From: an uncultured Clostridia bacterium
GTDB lineage: Bacteria > Bacillota > Clostridia > Christensenellales > Pumilibacteraceae
Length of the DNA: 64,000 bases
Direction of reading: 5' to 3'
Assembly (NCBI GenBank): GCA_934270565.1
Contig: CAKQPR010000003.1
Location: forward strand, 124,001 to 188,000
The translations under genes were made by a program, and so were the position numbers. Each line of letters starts with the position of its first letter. Position 1 is the stretch's first letter. Positions 62,257 to 64,000 of the stretch are shown here, in pieces. The notes below the pieces were generated by a model that did no database searches, was not told the origin of the DNA, and saw only the letters and a program-made list of their open reading frames with translations.

Positions 62257-63105
62257 TTAGTTGCGGTTGAGACCGAAAATACGGGTTTGAAGAACTTCTT
62301 TCCAGTGTGTTTCGCGCGCTATGATATAGTCGTTTCCGAGATTCATGTTGCAAACTTCGAGTATCGAATATTTGAAATTGTATTTATACCCTTCGCCGTT
62401 TGTTTTCAGGAGTTCTTTAAGTTCTATGTTGCCACCGTGTCCGTTCGCGGCGTAAGCAGCCCAGCGTTGCCAGATACAATCGCCGCCGTAGGCGCTGCCA
62501 ACATATAGTTTTCCCGTGTGTCTGTCGGCAATCAGATAAATACCTTTTACGTTCGATAACGCCGACTTCCACGACGGAATTCCGTCGGCAACTATGTTTG
62601 CGAGTGTTTCGTAGTCTATGTTTACGTTGTCGAAACCGGCAAAATCATGGATTGAAGTTCTTTTATCGAGGATCGAGGAAATGCTCATGTCTTTAGGCGC
62701 GATATATCGGTTGTCGGGTGACGTAAGCTCCAGACAGGGGTAAGACGCACGGAATTCTTTTTTGTATCCGACTATTATGCGCCCGATAAGGTCGGTTTGG
62801 CGGTTCACAAGTTCGGTTTCGTATTTCCACAACGACCGATCGCCTTCTTTTATAAGTTCGGGCTCGGGTGACACAACCTCATAAACGCCGCCGAATAGCC
62901 ATTTGTTTTTATCGTAATATATCAGCGACAATATATATTTTCGCGAGAAGTTTTTGTTTGTTTGTCGTTCTTGCCACTCTTTGAACGCGCCGATAAGAAA
63001 CTTTTTATATGGTTTTAGTTTGTCGCTTTCGCCTGTCGCGAAATGTACTTTGTAATCCGAGAGTTCGTTTTCGGTGATTCCGAGTACGTCGAGCAATTTT
63101 ATCAT
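62257..63105 (-). CDS. GIY-YIG nuclease domain protein with N-terminal domain
   Basis: 282 residues. The C-terminal part (about 185-282) is a GIY-YIG domain: GIYLIADRHTGKLYVGSAYG, then IWQRWAAYAANGHG, with a conserved Glu in IIARETHWKEVLQT. The N-terminal half has a mixed alpha/beta pattern (YILSLIYYDKNKWLFGGVYEV) seen with this domain in some restriction or retron-adjacent proteins, and I cannot name it. No partner methylase is present. It has its own promoter. Confidence 0.8.
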   Translation of the reverse strand: MIKLLDVLGITENELSDYKVHFATGESDKLKPYKKFLIGAFKEWQERQTNKNFSRKYILSLIYYDKNKWLFGGVYEVVSPEPELIKEGDRSLWKYETELVNRQTDLIGRIIVGYKKEFRASYPCLELTSPDNRYIAPKDMSISSILDKRTSIHDFAGFDNVNIDYETLANIVADGIPSWKSALSNVKGIYLIADRHTGKLYVGSAYGGDCIWQRWAAYAANGHGGNIELKELLKTNGEGYKYNFKYSILEVCNMNLGNDYIIARETHWKEVLQTRIFGLNRN

Positions 63106-63139
63106 CGTTTTTCCTGCCTTTTATATGTGATAATTATAA

Positions 63140-63168
63140 TTTATAGTAAGCTTTGTATCGTGTTGCAA
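63140..63168 (-). promoter_or_regulatory. Promoter of the 282-residue GIY-YIG gene
   Basis: Minus strand: TTGCAA, 17 bp, TATAAA, about 34 bases before the ATG. Confidence 0.75.
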
Positions 63169-63213
63169 ATGGCGCGGAGCGAGTGTAAAAATTATGTGTT
63201 CCGCAGAGTAGGG

Positions 63214-63699
63214 TTAAATGGATTTCTGGAAGTAGGTTACGCCTAATTTCTTGCCGAACTTTTCGCCGACTTCGGTGAGAGTTCCGACTTTGCGGAAGCC
63301 GCAGGCGAGGTGGAAGGCACGGCTTACGGCGTTTTCTTCGGTGACGAGCGAAATTATCTCGGTTATGCCGATTTTTCTGCCCGCGTTTTCGAGCTCGGCA
63401 AGCAGTTGTCTGCCCAAGCCTTTACCCTTGAAGTCGGGGTCGAGGTAGATCGACAGATCGGCGGTCTTGCGGTAAGCGGAGCGCTCGTTGAAGCGGTCGA
63501 GGTACGCGTATCCCGCGATTTTGCTGTTTTCTTCCGCGACGAGGAACGGATACGAATCTGTTATCCGCTTTACGCGCGCGGCGAAAGTTTCGAGGTTGAG
63601 CGGGGTTTCCTCGAACGTTGCGGTCGAGTTCAGAATATAGCCGTTATAGACGTCGAGGATTTGTTTTACGTCGGTCGGTATCAAGGGTCGTATTGTCAT
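63214..63699 (-). CDS. GNAT family N-acetyltransferase (phosphinothricin acetyltransferase-like)
   Basis: 161 residues. ATG 63699 follows AAGGAGAAC; an upstream in-frame start (63744) is rejected because it would lie before that site. MTIRPLIPTDVKQILDVYN opens the fold, YLDPDFKGKGLGRQLL carries the acetyl-CoA motif, and VSRAFHLACGFRKVG closes it. Members acetylate amines of small molecules such as phosphinothricin or methionine sulfoximine. Substrate unknown here. Confidence 0.9.
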   Translation of the reverse strand: MTIRPLIPTDVKQILDVYNGYILNSTATFEETPLNLETFAARVKRITDSYPFLVAEENSKIAGYAYLDRFNERSAYRKTADLSIYLDPDFKGKGLGRQLLAELENAGRKIGITEIISLVTEENAVSRAFHLACGFRKVGTLTEVGEKFGKKLGVTYFQKSI

Positions 63700-63774
63700 T
63701 TTGTTCTCCTTTCTGAGCGTTTTTTTTGTGTGGCGGTGAGCCATCGCAGACGAGTGTTTGGGGAGAATGTACCG

Positions 63775-63975
63775 TTACCAGGTAATCGAATTCGCTCCCG
63801 CGAGATCTCTCGACTTCGCTCGAGATGACGGAGTTAAGTACCGTTCCGCTTGGTTTTATAATGTTATTTTGTAAGTGCGGCATTGCCGACTTGCCATCGG
63901 GGGTTCCCTGCCATCGCCGACTTGCCCGCGGCGGCTCGCCGTCGGGCGGACGAGGAACGCCGCTACCGCGTTCTA
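63775..63975 (-). repeat. Family A, D and C repeats
   Basis: Inverse family A unit (63790-63835, CGCTCCCGCGAGATCTCTCG), then GCCGACTTGCC/GCCATCG units (63880-63950) and an inverse family C (63950-63975). No gene in 63700-64000. Confidence 0.65.
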
Positions 63976-64000
63976 CCACGACAAACAAACCTTATAGCTT

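Overview
The window looks like part of a chromosome from a spore-forming or formerly spore-forming, gut-type Clostridia (a Christensenellales-like lineage is my guess). The support is indirect: Gram-positive lipoproteins, spmA/spmB, clostridial Shine-Dalgarno and sigma-A type promoters, sugar importers without a local ATPase gene, and intergenic space packed with short dispersed palindromic repeats. TAG, TGA and TAA all serve as normal stops. No phage, plasmid, rRNA or CRISPR array was seen.

Positions 1-38500 hold a large glycan-use region. A first + strand operon (136-14058) encodes an M55 D-aminopeptidase homologue that seems to have lost its metal ligands, two ABC sugar permeases, a solute-binding lipoprotein, a secreted GH123-like protein and two large lipoproteins, one with tandem CBM-like/Big2 repeats. 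GH3 and GH78 enzymes follow. After a Fic protein and an AraC regulator (both - strand) comes a surface protein interrupted by one in-frame TAG. A second operon (25261-38459) holds a cytoplasmic DUF4838 protein, a GH31 enzyme, a second binding protein with two permeases, a 1448-residue surface protein and a secreted DUF4838 lipoprotein. Inferred logic: lipoproteins and surface modules bind and trim a complex glycan, two importers bring in oligosaccharides (energised by a shared MsmX-type ATPase elsewhere), and GH3, GH78, GH31 and DUF4838 enzymes degrade them inside. The rhamnosidase and GH123-like genes suggest a heteroglycan, but the substrate is not determined.

Positions 38500-48020 are mostly housekeeping: tRNA-Ser(GCT), a small membrane protein set between two identical 41-nt hairpins, spmA-spmB, metG-tatD and a TatD-associated radical SAM protein, an operon of GTG-started zinc ribbon, SPFH protein and membrane-anchored protein, and a sugar isomerase-like TIM barrel.

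Positions 49337-52122 are a compact matrix-like locus: an XRE regulator divergent from a TasA-like secreted protein, a SipW-type signal peptidase and a third secreted protein, with direct and inverted repeats around the shared promoter.

Positions 52450-64000 carry a DUF3592-like protein, a conserved hypothetical, two GIY-YIG proteins, aconitase, an Lrp regulator with an aminotransferase, an SGNH hydrolase, TspO, UppP and a GNAT acetyltransferase. Nearly every gap over 300 bp from 24 kb onward is filled by members of a few repeat families, including about 145-bp MITE-like elements with hairpin ends.
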